From Coturnix japonica (taxonomy: Eukaryota; Chordata; Aves; Galliformes; Phasianidae): a stretch of DNA of 64,000 nucleotides. Numbering within the stretch: the first letter of the stretch is position 1; each line of letters starts with the position of its first letter. Both the position numbers and the translations under genes were made by a program. This document shows, piece by piece, positions 10,601 to 22,807 of this stretch. The notes under the pieces were generated by a model. It had not been told where the DNA came from, did not search any database, and saw only the letters and a list, made by a program, of their open reading frames with translations. Location: assembly GCF_001577835.2 (NCBI RefSeq), contig NC_029518.1, positions 36,347,830 through 36,411,829 on the forward strand. The letters run 5' to 3'.

Positions 10601-12227
10601 AATGAAGAAAAGGTGATGGTCTCAGCTCACTCCTTTCCTGGAGAATTTGGGGTCAGTTAATGAGCATCACAGAGCATCCTCTGACAGCACCCATGAAAGG
10701 CAAAGGAAACCTGAAATCCAGTTTGCAACTGAGAAGATGAAGGTACAAAAGCATTTAATGAACACCAGAGCTCCAGTGCTAGCAGAGAAGCCCACTTAGA
10801 AACTTATGATTCACCACAAACTTTCTGAAATACAGTCACTGGTACCACAAATTGCCCTAAGATTTGCCATCTCTGGTATTGCATTCAGGCATTAGGATGC
10901 TGAAAACCAACCATGCTCTAAGGTGCAGTACAGCAGGAGTTCTGGCACGTCAGCAATGGAATAACACCACATAATTATGAGATTGCCCTACTTGTAGTTT
11001 TGGATATTCTCCCAGCTTACTTTCTGACCTTGATATTTCCTTTAGCCTGTGGAAAGGTTTTGCTTTGGTTTGCTTTAAACCTACTATCCAGGTGACTTTT
11101 GCCAAAAGCCCCTCAGGATATTTAGTTACTTTTTCTGTAAGAAATCATGCACAGTTCAATCATGCTATTATTCATCTTCCCACACCTTTCTTCAACCTTA
11201 GCTGCCTGATGCCATCCCTTTCCTTCTCTTCTCCATTGCCCTGGCTGCCTTGTAGCTGTGTGAGAGGAGGTGGCACGTGGGCAGGACCCCAGGAATAGGA
11301 CACTGCACTCGAGGTTCCCATGAGAGGGAGCTCTTCCCTCTCACCTCTTGGCCTTGTTTCTACTCTGGGAAGCAGAGGAACTAACGTATCCTCCTCCCAG
11401 CTTGCCTCCAACAAAAGTGCTTGCTCCCTCTTACCTGCCAAGCGAACATCCACGGCAAACAGTAAGTCAGTAGCTGGGTCGAGGTCTGTCAGTAACTGCT
11501 TGCTTTGGCCTTTGCTTTTGGCCTCCATAAAGGCATTTATTTGTTTTGTTGCCTCACTCGGGTTTGTAAAGTCCACAGCTCGCGTGTAAGAAGCATCGGC
11601 AGAGGGGAGCAAGTTATGCACAAACTGTTGGGATAAGGGTATGCCAGGGGCAGAGAAGAGGCAGAGCATCTTGGAAAAGAGCAGCCCCTCATCCTGGGTT
11701 TTGACAAGGCTTTCGATAGTCCTCAGGCTTGCAAGGAGCTTGAGCCCATCCACCCTGGAGCTACAATTGAAGTTTCCAGATGGGGGAACAAATCCCAGCA
11801 AACCCTGCAAATCAGCAGCTGTCTGGTTGGATGCACCCAAGTAGAAAGACACCAAGGAGCCATAGAGACTTGTAGGGGACAGGAGGACATTTTGGCCCTG
11901 CCGTGCTTCCCTCTGCAAACTGTAAAACCGCATGCCAAGGACGTGCACAAAGTCTTTCAGGTAGATCAGTTTTTGCCTTCCACGGACACTCAGGTTAGGG
12001 GAGTCAAGCCTGACTTCATCCTTCACATCCTCTTCATAGGCAGGTGTGGTTTGGGATTCAATGGAGGCAGGCACAAATGTTTTCTTTCCTTCCTGAGCCA
12101 AGCGTTCCAGCTCCTCACAGGCACTCTCATTGAAAGCATTCAAAGAGAAAGGGTGGACGTAGACCCGGTCACAACACACTGCAGTGAAGCACAAGAGCAA
12201 GCAGAGAAAATCTGCTGCCAGCTTCAT
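7426..12227 (-). CDS. AGT: Angiotensinogen, complete coding region
   Basis: Secreted, non-inhibitory serpin (SERPINA8) made mainly by liver; renin cuts its N-terminus to release angiotensin I. Coding exons on the minus strand are 12227-11435, 9146-8882, 8294-8150 and 7617-7426. Phases fit throughout and give 464 residues, against 476-485 in human. Residues 1-19 form a hydrophobic signal peptide (LCLLLCFTAVCC), followed directly by angiotensin I at residues 20-29. The two cysteines that form the redox-sensitive disulfide in mammals have counterparts at Cys37 (in NESACEEL) and Cys155 (in NCSSR). N-glycosylation sequons are at Asn33, 78, 134 and 154; Asn33 matches human Asn14 of the mature protein. 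The serpin core is seen in VLLSPTSLYGSLVSFYLGAS, EPQEFWVDS and the C-terminal NKPFLLAVF...FLGRVTNPL. The gene lies tail to tail with COG2, as in mammals. Identification is essentially certain. Confidence 0.98.
8054..8096 (+). mobile_element. CR1 LINE 3' end remnant
   Basis: gttggattagatgacttccc followed by aatgattctgtgat matches the CR1 3' tail (GTTGGACTAGATGATC...ATTCTGTGAT) with many changes. It lies in AGT between the third and last coding exons. Confidence 0.65.
8150..8294 (-). CDS. AGT: AGT third coding exon
   Basis: Acceptor cag, donor gtacag. It encodes KIKLTLPELRIEDSSDLQEF, then LADMKLAALLGKEADLSKIS and DTHLTVGK. The human counterpart is SLTLPQLVLQGSYDLQDLL...LSNDRIRVGE. Confidence 0.97.
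8374..8613 (+). repeat. Unnamed interspersed repeat, copy A
   Basis: Shares a colinear 240-base alignment with the inverse of 22808-23050. Anchor strings common to both include ggaaggggtggagc, tagacctcattt and agggctgacc. It lies in the AGT intron between exons 9146-8882 and 8294-8150. No coding content is seen. It could be a solo LTR fossil or a non-autonomous element; I cannot name the family. Confidence 0.7.
8882..9146 (-). CDS. AGT: AGT second coding exon
   Basis: It follows a T-rich tract and tag on the minus strand; the donor is gtaaaa. It encodes NAKKASRLKEPQEFWVDSN and onward to LENLSPR. Human has EPQEFWVDNST and KKLSPR at the same places. It ends with two bases of the Arg codon. Confidence 0.97.
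9580..9760 (+). mobile_element. CR1 LINE 3' end
   Basis: A plus-strand copy of the CR1 3' region. Characteristic strings are gaagctgtgggtgccccatc, ttgggcagcctgagctggtg, gcccatggcagggggttgga and ccattctgtga. It lies in AGT between the first and second coding exons, opposite to the gene. The copy is truncated at its 5' end, as usual for CR1. Confidence 0.9.
11435..12227 (-). CDS. AGT: AGT first coding exon (signal peptide, angiotensin I, N-terminal serpin half)
   Basis: The ATG at 12227 is followed by a signal peptide and DRVYVHPFSL. The donor is gtaaga after 11435. The exon holds 264 codons plus one base of a split Val codon. As in mammals, one large exon carries more than half of the protein. 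Confidence 0.98.
12141..12170 (-). other. AGT: Angiotensin I decapeptide coding segment
   Basis: Ten codons for Asp-Arg-Val-Tyr-Val-His-Pro-Phe-Ser-Leu, residues 20-29 of the precursor. The first eight residues are angiotensin II with Val at position 5. Ser at position 9 is the known fowl form, where human has His. The residue after the renin site is Asn (Leu-Asn); human has Leu-Val. Confidence 0.98.
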
Positions 12228-12254
12228 GTCGGAAAGCCACTTCAGCAGCGTCTG
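12228..12254 (-). other. AGT: AGT 5' UTR with splice-acceptor-like start
   Basis: On the minus strand a long pyrimidine tract (12295-12257) ends in ttcag just before 12254, 27 bases upstream of the ATG. Mammalian AGT has a short non-coding exon 1, and this would be the acceptor of exon 2. A cag three bases further in is an alternative. Confidence 0.6.
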
Positions 12255-12296
12255 CTGAAAGAAAAAGTGAGAAGGAAAGAAGACTGATCAGCCTGT

Positions 12297-12304
12297 TATA
12301 AATA
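12297..12304 (-). promoter_or_regulatory. AGT: TATA-box-like motif upstream of AGT
   Basis: TATAAATA on the plus strand reads TATTTATA toward AGT, 70 bases upstream of the ATG. It could drive a transcript starting near 12270, or it could be chance inside intron 1. See the matching finding. Confidence 0.35.
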
Positions 12305-15300
12305 CTGTTTCTTGTATGGTGAGGTGCTCGCACTTTGTGTGCTACAAAGGCAGGAAGCACAGTGTTTGGTGCTGCCTGCATTGTCTGCTCACCAGAAAAG
12401 CCAAGGTGGAACAGCCACCAGTTTCAGTGGCAGCAGATGGGGACCTGACTGCATTACCCACTGTCACGTCCTGAAGGCTGAGCCTTGGAAGCAACAGGGC
12501 TGTGTATCACAGTGATCTAGGCTTGCAAACTAGACTGCTAGCTCTTTCAAAACATTATGATAATGCAGCTATAATTGCTCCCGGGACCTAGTCAGAGATC
12601 TCTGCAAATTGCTGCACTAAATGTTGCTGACACAAGGACAGGCTGAGCGATTCGCCTGCTGTTACAGGGGAAGCGGGTTTGAAAAACCAGGTCTCTTAAG
12701 GTCCCACCACTGAACTCTCCTGCTCTGTATGTCAAGTCAGCATAATGCATGGCACTAACAAAGCACTCTACGTTTCCACAGCCCAGTGCGAACATTCATT
12801 CTAGCTTCTAGACAAACTGCCTCAAGGCTCTCTTACACAAACATGCTGCCACTGAAACCAAGTACTTATCTTCATAGCACCTTTGTTACTTAAAAACAGG
12901 GTTAGGAGGGATAAACTCAGTTTTTCCCTATTGCACAAGCAATCTTCTCCTCCAGTAATAGGTTTCCTGCCGCCCTTGTTTTTCCTGACTAGAAATGGAG
13001 ACTTTTCCTAAATGTAGACATTACCAATGTTTTAGCACAAGAGACTAGGCATATATAAGGTACAAGAAAGGCACAGACATGTATGTGTGCACATATATAT
13101 CCACATGTACTTGTATATGCAAACACACTGACAACCTTTTCATATTTGTAATTCTCACTTTCCCCATATCAGGTTTTTGATAACTAATAACCAATCTCCA
13201 CCTTCTTCCCCCAGTTTTTGAGTGGTGCCAGTCTCCAAGCAGCACCAGTCTGGTAGCCTGACACTTTCCAGAAGATGCAGAGCATCGTCTGTCTCACCAA
13301 CGCTTTGATTTACATAGAGTGGAAGCACTAGGGATTGAATCCAGCCATTTGAGAGCTGACACCCAGCCTGATTTACAAGGTAGAACAATATTCATTTCAC
13401 TCAGGATCTCCAGGTGTTTCATGCCTAATAATGCTCAGGTTTGCAGTACCACCGCCCTCTTACAAATGCAAAACCTGAGATTAACAGACACTATGTAATT
13501 AGACACCTTCCTAGGTACATTTGCCTGTTAACATGCTGCAAACACGCTGTATTTCCCTAAATAAATCCACACAGAGCCTCTTGGAAAAGGAAGAAAACTT
13601 AAGCTGAACGACTGGCATTGAGAGCAAACCTACCGTGTGTGCTTACACTCTGTGCTGCTGTCCCACACAGACGCCCTGTCCTCTGGGGTAAGTAGGCTCC
13701 TTGTGGCTCCTTCTGAGCAGTGTGTGGTGGTGGCAGGGGCATTTATGCCCTTCCCAAGTTAGGGGCCTTCCCAAATGTCTCCAGTGGCATTGCACAAAGC
13801 CACCTCATGGGTGGGAAGGCCGAAAAAAAGTTAGATCAGATTGGAAAGGATCCTATGAAACTCGAGTGCAGTTTAACACTGGATGATGAGCAGAAAGCTC
13901 TAGAGATCAATACACAACCTTTAACCTGACCCAGCTCATTTGTGTAGCCTGCTGTTACACATTGACTAAGGTGGACACCGATGTTTTGTCATGCAGAAGA
14001 ACTGATTATTGGACCTGAAAATAACTCTGCTCATTTTGTGCCAGACTGAAATAAATGCAGATTTCCTTGTGCCTGCGTTTTTTGCAGTCAGATCAGATAT
14101 TTCTCTCCTTGGATAAGAATCTCTAACTTGTGGCTTGTCAGTGCAATTGTGACACATCAGTGAGTGGGATATGCTAATTTTTATCCTCTTAACCTATCCA
14201 TAAGATCAACAGTTTACTCATTTTCCTCTTCAAAGCAAATGTGCTGGGAAGGAAGGGATGAAAACTAGAGGGATTAGGTCACAAGACCCAGGTAATAGAG
14301 AATTCATCTCTCCTACTCTCAACATCCTACAGTCCTATTTAGAAAAAATATCCTCTTTAAGCAAGTAAATGGTGAATTAAACTGGGAATGACATAGATGG
14401 TCTTATTCAGCACCATTATTATAGTCAGTAATTACAATCCCATGGCCCTAATGGGAGTAGAGCTGACAACATCCTAGGGTCTCAGTTTTACAGGGTCAGT
14501 CAGGCCCAGTTTGTGCTCAGTTACATGAGGACTTCAAGAAGCAAGCCCAAAAATACAGAATAAAGTTTTAGATGAGTTTGGGCTGATGGAAGTGGTGAAA
14601 CAAGATTCTGTCAACAACATCTGAGCCCTGATAAAGGGACAGAAAACGTCCATTTCTGCAGCATTGCTTTTCATTTGAACAGTTTCACTACTTAAACTGT
14701 AATGAGGTCTGAAAACAGTCCTAAGCATAGCCACATATGGCACACTGTCATGCAACAAGGACTTAACAAACAGCTTGAAATATTTAACGTGTTTTCTCCT
14801 CTTGCTGCTGAAGCATCTGAATCTGAGGAGCATCTGGCCACTGAACAAGCCCTGTGCATCTGCATCATCCCCAGATGGCTATAAAATGCATGGAGCCCAT
14901 CCATGAATTCAAGCAATGAGGGAAGCAGCTCCTGCATTAAGAATGCATCATATTCAGTTAAATGCTGAAGAGAAAGAGCTGGGTCTCAGATTGCAATCTC
15001 CCTTTTTTAGCCCTCCATTCCCCATGGCCAGTGGAGGTGCATGTGGCCTGCAGGAGGCATTGGGCCTAGTGGCATGCCCTGGGCTGGGCTGCACTATACC
15101 TGTGGGCTACAGCCAGTCTGCTGCATCCTCCTGGACCAGGCCTGGGCACAGAGAAAATGCAAGCTCCATCTGAAGTCCTCAGTATCAAGAACACAGGAGC
15201 CTGGGCTGTTTCAGCAAAGGGCACCTTGTTCTCCATAAAACTGAAGAGCACCCTTAATGAGGGCTGCTCAGTAATAAGCTGCCAGACTTATGTATTTACT

Positions 15301-18263
15301 GTGAACGTTAAGTAGTGGATGGGAAATCATCTAACCTTTAGCCACTGTATTTTTTTTTCCCCCCTTTAAGTCATTTTGCCTCACACACAATACAGAAATG
15401 CTTTTGTAGCACCCAGAGGGAGCCAGCCTGGGTAATCTCAGCTTCCAGCTGCCCGGTGGGCCACGACCACATCACGTTGCAGCTCCTGCAGTGAATCACA
15501 TTCTCATTTTTCTGCCTGTAGGCACGGTTCCCAACAGCAGTAATTCCCTTATGGCAGTAAAGCCTTTGATTTTTGCCCATGTTTGTGCCCCGGTGCAAAG
15601 CTCAGACACAAACCCCACCAAATTTGCCATTCCATCATGCTCATTCATTTATGCATCATGCACTAGTGTATTTCTTGGTTCTCTAAGATTTATCTTTTCA
15701 GTTCATTCTAAAGAAGATACTTCTAGATTATAGAGAGTTGACCCAACCGATAACATATTTTTTCCTAGTATGACTTAATTACAGGTTTTCATTTCACTTC
15801 TGAGGCCTTTTTAAGGTAGAAAGCGCAAGCATTAACTCAATTACAATATGTGAACCTTTATGTCAGTCTTAATTTGTTGAGCTGCCATCATTTTAAGAAT
15901 GATGCTGTGCTTGAAAAGCAAGACTTCAGCAAGATGACAGTCTCTATCATAGAATCACCAGGGCTGGAAGGGAACATAAAAGCAAGATCCTCTCTAAAAT
16001 CATCGCCTGTACAAAGAAAGCCCTGATTTGTTGTTGCATTACAAATCTCATATTTCAATAGCCAAAATAAAGGTATAAAGATGCACAGACCTCCCAAACC
16101 TGCTGTTCAACGAAGGGGTTCCTGTCCTTCTCTTGCTCTACTCCTCCTGATCTCTGGAGGGGTCTTGGAACTCCCTTTTTATACTCACCCTTACATAAGC
16201 TGGCCTGAGTTCCTTCCCCCCACCCCTACATTGCCCTATTTATTTATTTCTTTTAGAAGACCTGCCTCTGTTTTTCCTGTTTGTTATTCATGGTCGCAGC
16301 TACAGAGAGGGAGCAGAGAGTGGCTGGAAATCTGCTCCTGCTGCTACTGCAGTCACTGCTCTGCTTGCAGGCTCCCTCATCTCCTTTGCTCAATTGAAAA
16401 GAAATCCTTTCACCAGCCTTTCTCTTCTGAAATGCAAATAGGGGATCACTTTGCTGCCCAAGAAAACTAATGGGGTGTGTTGCTGCTGCTTACTTACGTA
16501 AAAACTTCCAGATATGGTTCAGAACTTTTCAACCCTAGTAGAGGAATACTGAACTTATAGCCAAAAAGTGAGTAATTAGGTCTTCAATAGGAAAAAAAAT
16601 GTTTTTGTCCAAAACTGAATTTCAATTGATCAGCAAAGCCAGCAGCTCTTTTGCTGAAGAACACCTTGTTCCCATTCTGCTGAAGCATTCATTGATCCAG
16701 AGAGTTCTGGGAAAGGCTGTATAAAATTCAGCATTTAATCCAGAGACAATAGCAAATATTTTACTCTTTTTTTTTTCCCCCTCCCCTTTGTTTTGTCTTC
16801 TATAACTTTCTCTGAGGCCTGAATTCAAAGGGTCCAGGCACACTACTAGGACAGCATCCTAGTAGTCTCTTGTGAAGTTAGGATGGGATTTATGGAGAAA
16901 GAAGGAATGATGTGCTCAAACTCAGCCCACAGGCAGCACTAAGAACCTCAGCACAAACTCTTCATAGGCTGACCTGGCACTTCTGGTTTGCATTAATTAT
17001 GAATTTGTATAGGGTTAAATCAGAGTGCATGCACAGTCTTGTATCACTTGTTACTAAATCTGAGAGTATCTTTCCTTAAGGCTAATTTACCTTGAATAGG
17101 AAGCAGGACTGAAAGAGTTGATCTATACAACCAGGATTTAATTTGGTAATCACAAATCTCTATTTCCCATCAACATGCGTAACTCTTACCTCTCATTTGC
17201 TTTGGAAAGGGAACACCACATCAGGTCTGGATATGGAGAGGACAAACTGAAGCTACAGGATGCTGTGGAAACTGAAAGTGTTTAACTGGAGCAAGAGAGA
17301 TTACATGAAATCACTGAGGGCACAGCCCTCAGAAGCTGCAAAACATGATGGTTCAGGTGCTGCCTCAGGAGATCCCCACAGTCAGCTGTCATGAGTTCTA
17401 GTTAGATCCATGTAGCACCTCACAGACTCCAAGTGCCTGTCTACAGCCTGCGGTGGAAATAAAACTACCTGAGCTAAGGTCAGCTTAACCCGGCTCATCT
17501 AGCAGAAATGGAAATATTACTTCAGTGTCACTATGCCAGTGAAGCATCACACCCAGCCACTTTGGGGGGGTTTGCTTTTCTTGCTTAGTCAAAGCAGCTG
17601 TATTAACTAGTGGCAGATTCACTGCCCTGAGGTCTGAAACGTGTCCCTCTGTCTCCTGCCAGACCTTTGGGGTCTGTTCTCATTTCCGCTGCACACAAAG
17701 TACTCATTGGATTTTCCCAGAGTAAATAAAGTAGGGAGGAATCAGGTAGTACAGATCTGCTGGTGGGTCAGGCAGCTTTCTGCATGATAGTAAACCAGTC
17801 TTCCCCCCCTTCCTGTGACAACTATGGCAAATTGCCATGGGCCCTGTTTGTTTATTTTTCTTATCTCCAATGAGGAAAGGCTGTGCAAAGTCATTTTTTG
17901 GGACTATTTTAATAACCCTTTGATAAGGAATAGCTTTGTCTGTGATTTTTCTTTTCCCATGTTCTCTCTGTACACCTGACTTCTGCCCTTGTTGGCAGGA
18001 CACACTTTTCTGTGAAAGCAGCTGGTGAACATGAGGGATGTACTCAGCACTTGCCCAATTTTTTGTGTAAAGAGGATTGCAAAAATGCTTCTCAATAATA
18101 GCATTCAAAGTACAGATGATGAAAGAGAGATTATCCCGCTTCTGCTGCTGGTTCTCACAGCGAGGAGCAGCACAACTAAACCCAGGGACCGTGTGAGCGA
18201 AGGTTAACCCTAATGCCAATTTTTCAGCATTAAAACTGAATCAGTGCCATGCTTGACTTGATT
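12305..18263. other. AGT-CAPN9 intergenic, left part
   Basis: No exon recognised. It may contain AGT exon 1 (non-coding) and its promoter. It holds a degenerate TG/TA tract at 13076-13130 and a possible CR1 scrap near 15950-15985 (agaatcaccagggctggaag). The open frames here are short, overlapping and unlike known proteins. Confidence 0.5.
15948..15990 (-). mobile_element. Possible CR1 3' tail scrap
   Basis: atagaatcaccagggctgga resembles the inverse of a CR1 3' tail, but similarity fades within about 40 bases. Confidence 0.35.
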
Positions 18264-18450
18264 ATAGAATCATAAAATCATTAAGGTTGGAAAGACCACT
18301 AAGATCATCCAGTCCAGCCATCAACCCATCACCACTGTGCCTACTACATCCCTCAGTGCCACATCTACACGGTTCTTGGATACATGAAGGGACAGGACGC
18401 ACCAACTCCCATAGGGCTGCCTGCAACCTCAGCGGGGCCACCCGGAGCCC
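18264..18450 (-). mobile_element. CR1 LINE 3' end (first of two adjacent copies)
   Basis: Plus strand reads tagaatcataaaatcattaa, ggttggaaagaccactaaga, tcatccagtccagccatcaa and ends near gggctgcctgcaacc. This is the inverse of a 5'-truncated CR1 3' end. It diverges clearly from its neighbour, so it represents another subfamily or insertion. Confidence 0.9.
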
Positions 18451-18485
18451 AGCAGCCCGTAGCTACAGTGCATCACAGAGCACAG

Positions 18486-18815
18486 TAGAATCACCAAATC
18501 ACAGAATTATCAAGGTTGGAAAAGACCTAGAAGATCATCTAGTCCAACCATTACCAATACTTCCAGGCTAAATCATATTCATCAACACAACATCCAGACG
18601 TTTCTTGAACACCCCCATGGTCGGTGACTCCACCACCTCCCTGTGCAGTGCATTCCAGTGCCTGACTACCCTTTCCGAGAAGTAACACTTCCTAATGTCC
18701 AGCCTGAATCTCCCCTGGCGCAGCTTAAAACCATTCCCTCTAGTTCTATCATCGATTACGCGATAAGAGTAGAGCAGCAGCTCCTCCCGCAGGCCGCCTA
18801 CCTCCACTCCATTCT
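18486..18815 (-). mobile_element. CR1 LINE 3' end with open ORF2 tail
   Basis: The minus strand keeps an open frame of about 79 codons for the C-terminus of CR1 ORF2 ([43 protein letters not shown]), then a stop and the standard 3' tail (gatgatcttctaggtctttt, attctgtgattt). The open frame suggests a younger insertion than most CR1 copies here. It is 5'-truncated near a GC-rich edge at about 18815-18860. Confidence 0.92.
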
Positions 18816-21800
18816 ATGAGCCGAAGCTGCCGCCGTGCGGAGGACCCCGGCCCCGCAGTGCTTGGAAATGTCATTAACACGAAAGTTAAATGTTGGCCCG
18901 CTGGTGTTTTCTTACAGGAAATAAAGAAAGCTCGTGACTGAAGTTTCTAAGCGTTTCAGTAAGTGGCAAAAAACAGCCGGAGAGCAGTTTCCTGCTCTTT
19001 TGTTTTTACTGGATGGCTCCTAAGCGAACACTTGAATGTTTGCTGTGGTTTGGGGTTTATTTTTCCTTGCCTTGTTTTTCCACCTTTTCAGTATTAACCA
19101 TAGAATAACACTTCAGCTTACTGCCTCAGGGATGGAACTGAATGAATCAAGCTAATTCAGCCCAGGATGCTCTCAGTGAGAAAAGAACAAGGCCTGCCTT
19201 TGGTCAAGGTGATGGAACACAAGCTGATGGAAACCTTTGTAAATCCTAAGCTCCCCAGAAGCCCAGTGGGTGCTCTGACATCCATTCTCCCAATACAATC
19301 CAAGTTTCTGTGGCGCTTTTCTGTGATGCAGGAGGTACAGCAGCTGGCTCCTCTCCCACACTGCCACTTGGTGTTTCATAGCTCAGAAACAAAGAATAAA
19401 GATAAATAATCATATAAGCACCCTTTTGTTAAACAGCCACTCTTCCAAAGTATGAATGCAGCAGTGCCGGCTCGGCTCTAACAAAAGCCTGGACCTGCAG
19501 CTTGGTAAAGCACTTAGAGAGCTGCCTAACTGATACCACAGCTGCCAGCAGAGATAATGCTGTCATTACTTACCAAAGCATACAGAATGATGTCTTTTGT
19601 CCTTACTTCTGAGTGCATAGAGAGAGAGAAGTAGCAATGTTACTGCCCAGATTTGTGCAGGGAAGGGGCCTGCTTGTAGTGTCTGTGAGTGCTGGGGCAT
19701 CTCAGGCATGATGAACTACAGTGGGGTTCTGCCCTGGGTATCACCCCTACTCAGGGCAATGAAACAGCCCTAGGATACATCTGCTGTGTGTGAGCAATTG
19801 CTTGCCAGCAGTCAGCAGTGACAGAGCCACGGGTGGATGAGTGTTTCTGAGTCTTAAGACCACATTCAGGACAGACATCTCCTTAGGACAAGGCCCTTTT
19901 GCTACTATTCAGCACAGAGAAAGCAACTGCCCAGGGGTATCTAGCATCTCTCTGGTGGGCAAAATGATCTGAGCTTGTAATTTTGGCCTCCTCCTTTGGC
20001 TGAAATTCCGATATCTTTCTGTCCCTCCAAGGAATTTTTTTCTTTAAATAAATAAAAATAACAGAGCAGGATTTTCAAAGGGCAGTTATTAAAGCCCATC
20101 CCCTTGGTTTCCAGTACCCTTTTGCTCATTGCTCTGAAGTGTTTTTCATTAGGCTGTCCATGACATTCAGTAGGGCAGCCTAGTCCTCAGGCCTGGCTTG
20201 TAGTCCCCTAAAAACCTGCATGACCTGCCTGACCTCCCCTTCCTTTGCCTCTCTTCTGCCTCTGGAAATGAAAGAAAAGGATGTTTTCCCTAGAGAACAG
20301 GCCAGAGAAAGCCTATGTTGCCTTACTGCTGAAAGCTGAAGGAAAAGCCTTTAAAGACGAACCCCAAGCTGGGCTCAATTTCATCCATTCTCAGCTATAG
20401 TTGTAGCACTATAGTACATTCACAGTTAGCAAAGACGTGTGCAGGAGCATGAGCAAACTGCCAGGCTGCAAGACACTGGGCAAAAGTCCACACTACACTG
20501 GGCCAAAGTAATGGAAAGTATAAGAAACAGTGTGGTTTCGTGTGACTGTGGCTGTGACATTTGGATTCAAATCAATGCAAAGTTCAGAAAGGCGCCAAAC
20601 AGTTTAAAATGAGACTAATCTCAGAGACGGAACAAAGATGTTTTATATAACTTCATACAAAGTCAGAGGAGGAAGCAAGGACAGAGAGCTGCTCAGTTTC
20701 ACAGAAGGCACCTCAGTCCACATAGTAAATTCTATCCATAAATCAGTGCAAACATAGGGAGAGCTATAAAGAGACCCAGACAAACCAGTCATGTTTCTCA
20801 GCCTCTGGAGACAGTACAAAATGAAATCATCTGGCCTAAAACAGCCCCCTAGAGAAGGGCAGACAGTAGTGAAAGGGCTTAGCCAGCAGCCAACAAGCAC
20901 TAGAAGATGTGAGATCGGTTAGGTCAAAGGCTATGGATAAACCCTGAAACTCTAAACTGATGACAGGGCATGAGGTTTAATGACAACAAGGTTATGAAAG
21001 ACTTAATCAGGTTGCTGTCATTTGAATAACCAATTTAAATCCTGAGCGACAAGGACCCACCTGGTGTCAATGGGGAAGGAATTACATAAGTGTGACTAAG
21101 GAAAGCACATAGCAGATGTTGAAAAACAAGGGCTGAAAGTCAGAGCTGTTGCGTGAAGCCCAGCAAGAAGCCAGGAAGAAGTGAACATAATAGTTTGCTA
21201 TGTTGAGCTATTTAGGTTCCATTTACGTCACCTTGAATAACAGCTGAAGAGAGAGACTAAGAGTCTTCCTCAGATGAAAGGCAGTTAAGGCCACAGAAAT
21301 CCAAATCAAACTTTATGCCTTCTCAATGAAAAGGCAACAATTCAAGGGAATCGATCTGACAGCATTAATGGTGGAGAAGGAGATGAAGCCTCACTCAAAA
21401 GCTCTGGAGAACAGGAACAAAGGTATCACCTCTAGGGTAATAGAAAAAGTGAAATCCCACCTCCCCACGCTGCTCTCCTGGCTATGGGCTGATGGTCCCC
21501 AGGATCTGTGCTTCACACAGTCTCTGCCTAAAGGCTCAAATAGCTCCTACACCCTTGGAGCCAGCAGTCCTCATCTATAGCCAGTAGTCTGAATAATGTC
21601 TATGGGCAGTAGCTGAACTAGTGTTCAGACTCCGTAGGCTTTATAACCCTTAGATAGGGCTGAAGGTAACAGATAAAACTTCATGTATTTTAAGGAGTAG
21701 GTGTTTAATGATGGTGCATGGAGAAGAAAATGATGTTCAACTTCACTAGATATTGCCAGCTTATACATCACATGCACTCCATGGTGTCAGCTCAACATCC

Positions 21801-22807
21801 TGCCCAGTCACATGTACAAGAGCCTACTAACTTTCCATAGAAGGCCTACTGGGAGCTAATTTCACACACTCTCAGCTGGCCATGCCTTCACAGCTGTGCA
21901 GGCATTAATTTTGCAGGCCTAGGGCAGACCTAGCCTATCACCCCTGCTGAGACAGGAGGACGGAAACCTGTTGTGTACTAAGACAGTGCAAGCATGGAGT
22001 AAGGAATTGCTCAGGCCTATCACAAACCCTCCCCTTACACAGCTTTAATGTGACAGTATGTCCACTGCAACAGCTTGCTAAGTGGAAGCATACAAAGCCG
22101 CTATCACAGCCTTTCACTGTCTGTGCTCACCTCCATTTCCAGTGTTAAAATCTACTCACCTTTTTACAAGAGGACCAGCATGACTAAGGATCAAAGCCTT
22201 TCTGAGTTGGTGGATCTAATACTGTCTGTCAGTATCCTGAGCTATAATAACATGTTTTTGTTGTCTGCCTATAATGCTGTAATGGGATGGAAAGTACAGC
22301 AATAACAGTGGAGTAGCACAATCCTAGGCTACAGCAAATGAGAACAAGCCCAAATGCAGCAGCCATAGATGCAGAAACAAAAGAAGAAAATTAATTTACC
22401 TTGGGAAAGTCTCCAGTATACAGAAATCTCCAGTCAGACACCCTCACCTGCACTGCCAACCCTTCAGTGATGTCTGGGACAGGATGCACCCGGGCTCCAA
22501 CCCTTCTTGTAACTCAGGTATATTGCATGAACCTGAGCTCCCCTGGGTTGGCCCTGCCTTCCCACCAGGTGCTTCATCACTGCTTTAAGCTGTGACTTCA
22601 CATTTCCATACACAATCCATAGCAGAATACCACAAAAATTAATGCTTTTCTTGGCATCCTTGCAGTTATCCATGTCAAAGAGGCCAGGACAAATAGGTAT
22701 AATTGTCCTTTTGCTCATATCAATGTAATCCCTTGTATGGTTGAATGATACAAAGATTGGTAACACAGATGGTAACAGATATCCAAAAGGTAATTTATGA
22801 GGAAAAA
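18816..22807. other. AGT-CAPN9 intergenic, middle part
   Basis: It starts with a short GC-rich patch (18820-18860, gccgaagctgccgccgtgcg), then ordinary AT-rich sequence. No exons or named repeats recognised. Confidence 0.5.

Noticed and set aside
17704-18219. A 171-codon minus-strand open frame between AGT and CAPN9
   Set aside because: No recognisable domain, no splice partner and no coding-like neighbour.
22464-22766. A 100-codon minus-strand open frame next to repeat copy B
   Set aside because: I considered it as part of a transposable element body, but no motif of any element family could be recognised.
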